64,000 nucleotides of DNA, from positions 2,852,001-2,916,000 of the forward strand of contig NZ_CP022282.1 of assembly GCF_002216065.1 (NCBI RefSeq). Reading direction: 5' to 3'. Position 1 is the stretch's first letter, and each line of letters begins with the position of its first letter. The DNA is from Chryseobacterium sp. T16E-39 (GTDB taxonomy: Bacteria > Bacteroidota > Bacteroidia > Flavobacteriales > Weeksellaceae). The notes under the pieces were generated by a model. That model did not search any database and was not told the DNA's origin. It was given only the letters and a program-made list of their open reading frames with translations. Shown piece after piece: positions 63,057 through 64,000 of this stretch. Position numbers and translations under genes: made by a program.

Positions 63057-64000
63057 TTAAAAACCGCTATACACTGAATCCCAGTCTTTCATTACAGGAT
63101 CATATCCTGAACTTCTGATCATATTTTGAATAACTTGCATGCTTCTTTCATCACTGGTCTCAAATTGTTCAAGAGATTGCGGATCTACAGCATACCCCCC
63201 CGGATTGGTTTTTGAACCCGCACTCATAGAAGTAGCACCAAGCGAAACAATATGATTCCTGAAATTCTCATTTTCTCTGGTAGAAATTGATATTTCAAGA
63301 TCTTCATTCCAAATCCGATAAGCACAGATAAGCTGTAACAGATCTTTATCTTCCATGATAAAATTGGGCTCAATAATGCCTTCTGCCGGTCTTAGCCTAG
63401 GAAACGAAACCGAAAATTTACTCTTCCAGTATTCTTTTTGAAGGTAATCGATATGCGCTGCATTGAAAAAGCTGTCAACTCTCCAGTCTTCAAGCCCAAG
63501 TAAAACCCCTAAGCCCATTTTATGTATTCCAGCTCTGCCTACTCTATCCGGTGTATCCAGGCGAAATTGAAAATTTGATTTTTTCCCTTTTGGATGATAC
63601 TGCTTGTACACTTCCTGATGATAGGTCTCCTGATACACCAGAATAGAATGAACTCCTTCCTGGTGTAATAATCTGTATTCATCTTCTGACAGAGGTTGCA
63701 CTTCAATAGAAATATTGGCAAAATGAGTTTTTAATAAACGAACCGCATTTAGAAAATAGTCAATTCCGACAGTCTTATTCGCTTCACCACTTACCAATAA
63801 TACGTGATTCACTCCCATCGTTTTGAGAACCGAAGCCTCTATCAGGATCTCCGTATCAGAAAGCGTTTTTCTTTTCAGTTTATTATCTAAACTAAAGCCA
63901 CAATATGTACAAATATTCTGACACTCATTACTAAGATAAAGAGGAGCATATAACTGTATGACTTTACCAAATCGCTTTTGGGTAATAGCTCTTGTCATAC
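63057..64000 (-). CDS. thiH: 2-iminoacetate synthase ThiH (5' end outside the window)
   Basis: At least 313 residues are visible. The gene runs past the right edge; ThiH is about 370 residues and the in-window ATG at 63998 is inside the gene. The radical-SAM cluster motif C-x3-C-x2-C (NECQNICTYCGF) is near the visible start. It cleaves tyrosine to dehydroglycine for the thiazole ring. LRPAEGIIEPNF and SAGSKTNPGGYA are typical family stretches. It is followed by thiF, so a thi operon enters from the right. A TPP riboswitch would be expected at its far start, outside this window. Confidence 0.94.
   Translation of the reverse strand, partial: MTRAITQKRFGKVIQLYAPLYLSNECQNICTYCGFSLDNKLKRKTLSDTEILIEASVLKTMGVNHVLLVSGEANKTVGIDYFLNAVRLLKTHFANISIEVQPLSEDEYRLLHQEGVHSILVYQETYHQEVYKQYHPKGKKSNFQFRLDTPDRVGRAGIHKMGLGVLLGLEDWRVDSFFNAAHIDYLQKEYWKSKFSVSFPRLRPAEGIIEPNFIMEDKDLLQLICAYRIWNEDLEISISTRENENFRNHIVSLGATSMSAGSKTNPGGYAVDPQSLEQFETSDERSMQVIQNMIRSSGYDPVMKDWDSVYSGF

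Noticed and set aside
1..64000. CRISPR arrays, transposases, prophage, tRNA or rRNA genes
   Set aside because: No regularly spaced repeats, no transposase or phage genes, and no cloverleaf-like or rRNA segment was recognised. The only tyrosine recombinase is the housekeeping XerD type.

Overview
The window is an AT-rich chromosomal segment of a Flavobacteriia bacterium, most likely Chryseobacterium or a close Weeksellaceae relative. This rests on several sequence signs: type IX secretion sorting tails on secreted proteins, TAnnTTTG-type -7 promoter boxes, TonB-dependent receptors, a eukaryotic-like IleRS2, a flexirubin-type pigment gene set with a tyrosine ammonia-lyase very like the Flavobacterium johnsoniae enzyme, GxxExxY and DUF2683 small proteins, and HU-CCDC81 proteins. 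No rRNA, tRNA, CRISPR array, transposase or prophage was seen. The content is mostly core chromosome with a few degenerate repeat islands.

Layout. 1-6.4 kb: the end of a membrane protein, then an M36 fungalysin-type secreted protease, an FG-GAP/ASPIC-UnbV secreted protein and a diheme cytochrome lipoprotein. 6.7-18.6 kb: a flexirubin/aryl-polyene-type locus (Ntn-hydrolase lipoprotein, CrtI-like oxidoreductase, LpxL-like acyltransferase, ACP, ketosynthase, FabG, WG-repeat protein, tyrosine ammonia-lyase, divergent halogenase-like flavoenzyme, phenylacetate-CoA-ligase-like enzyme). DarA/DarB and dehydratases are not in the window. 18.7-27.6 kb: M23 peptidase, ileS, DksA-like protein, two small proteins, lspA, SanA-like protein and trpS. 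27.6-32.5 kb: a two-component system with PepSY-like proteins, YjjG-like nucleotidase, an ECF sigma factor with a tiny downstream gene, and a small outer-membrane protein. 32.6-39.5 kb: metK behind a SAM-II riboswitch, oxyR divergent from a catalase gene, then enoyl-CoA hydratase, dCMP deaminase, xerD and Nudix genes. 39.6-49.7 kb: envelope lipoproteins, a hydroxyacid dehydrogenase, a GxxExxY gene between related repeats, a thioesterase/HU-CCDC81 pair, a TPP-riboswitch-controlled TonB receptor whose signal-peptide codons are frameshifted, and a WG-repeat protein. 49.8-56.5 kb: a decayed aconitase 5' fragment, acnB, acnA and a DUF5694 protein. 56.5-64 kb: a TonB receptor behind an elaborate leader, an outer-membrane beta-barrel protein, and thiF-thiH running off the edge.

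The most interesting element is the 600-bp leader of the TonB receptor ending at 56560. A TATCTTTG -7 box is followed directly by a 66-nt, strongly reduced S-box (SAM-I)-like fold. A 42-codon reading frame ending in Ser-Cys-His-Tyr-Val-Met-Cys-Met-Cys-Cys-Cys-Ser then precedes the receptor gene. This suggests double control by SAM and by cysteine (or Cys-tRNA) supply of an outer-membrane transporter, presumably for a sulfur compound. Other notable points are a GXHH-swapped signature motif in IleRS2 (a form linked to very high mupirocin resistance), an A7/T7-tract frameshift in the thiamine-regulated receptor, and an acnA relic in front of acnB.

The window thus carries three metabolite-sensing RNA elements: TPP, SAM-II and S-box-like. 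All functional calls are by recognition of motifs and family resemblance; no database search was run.
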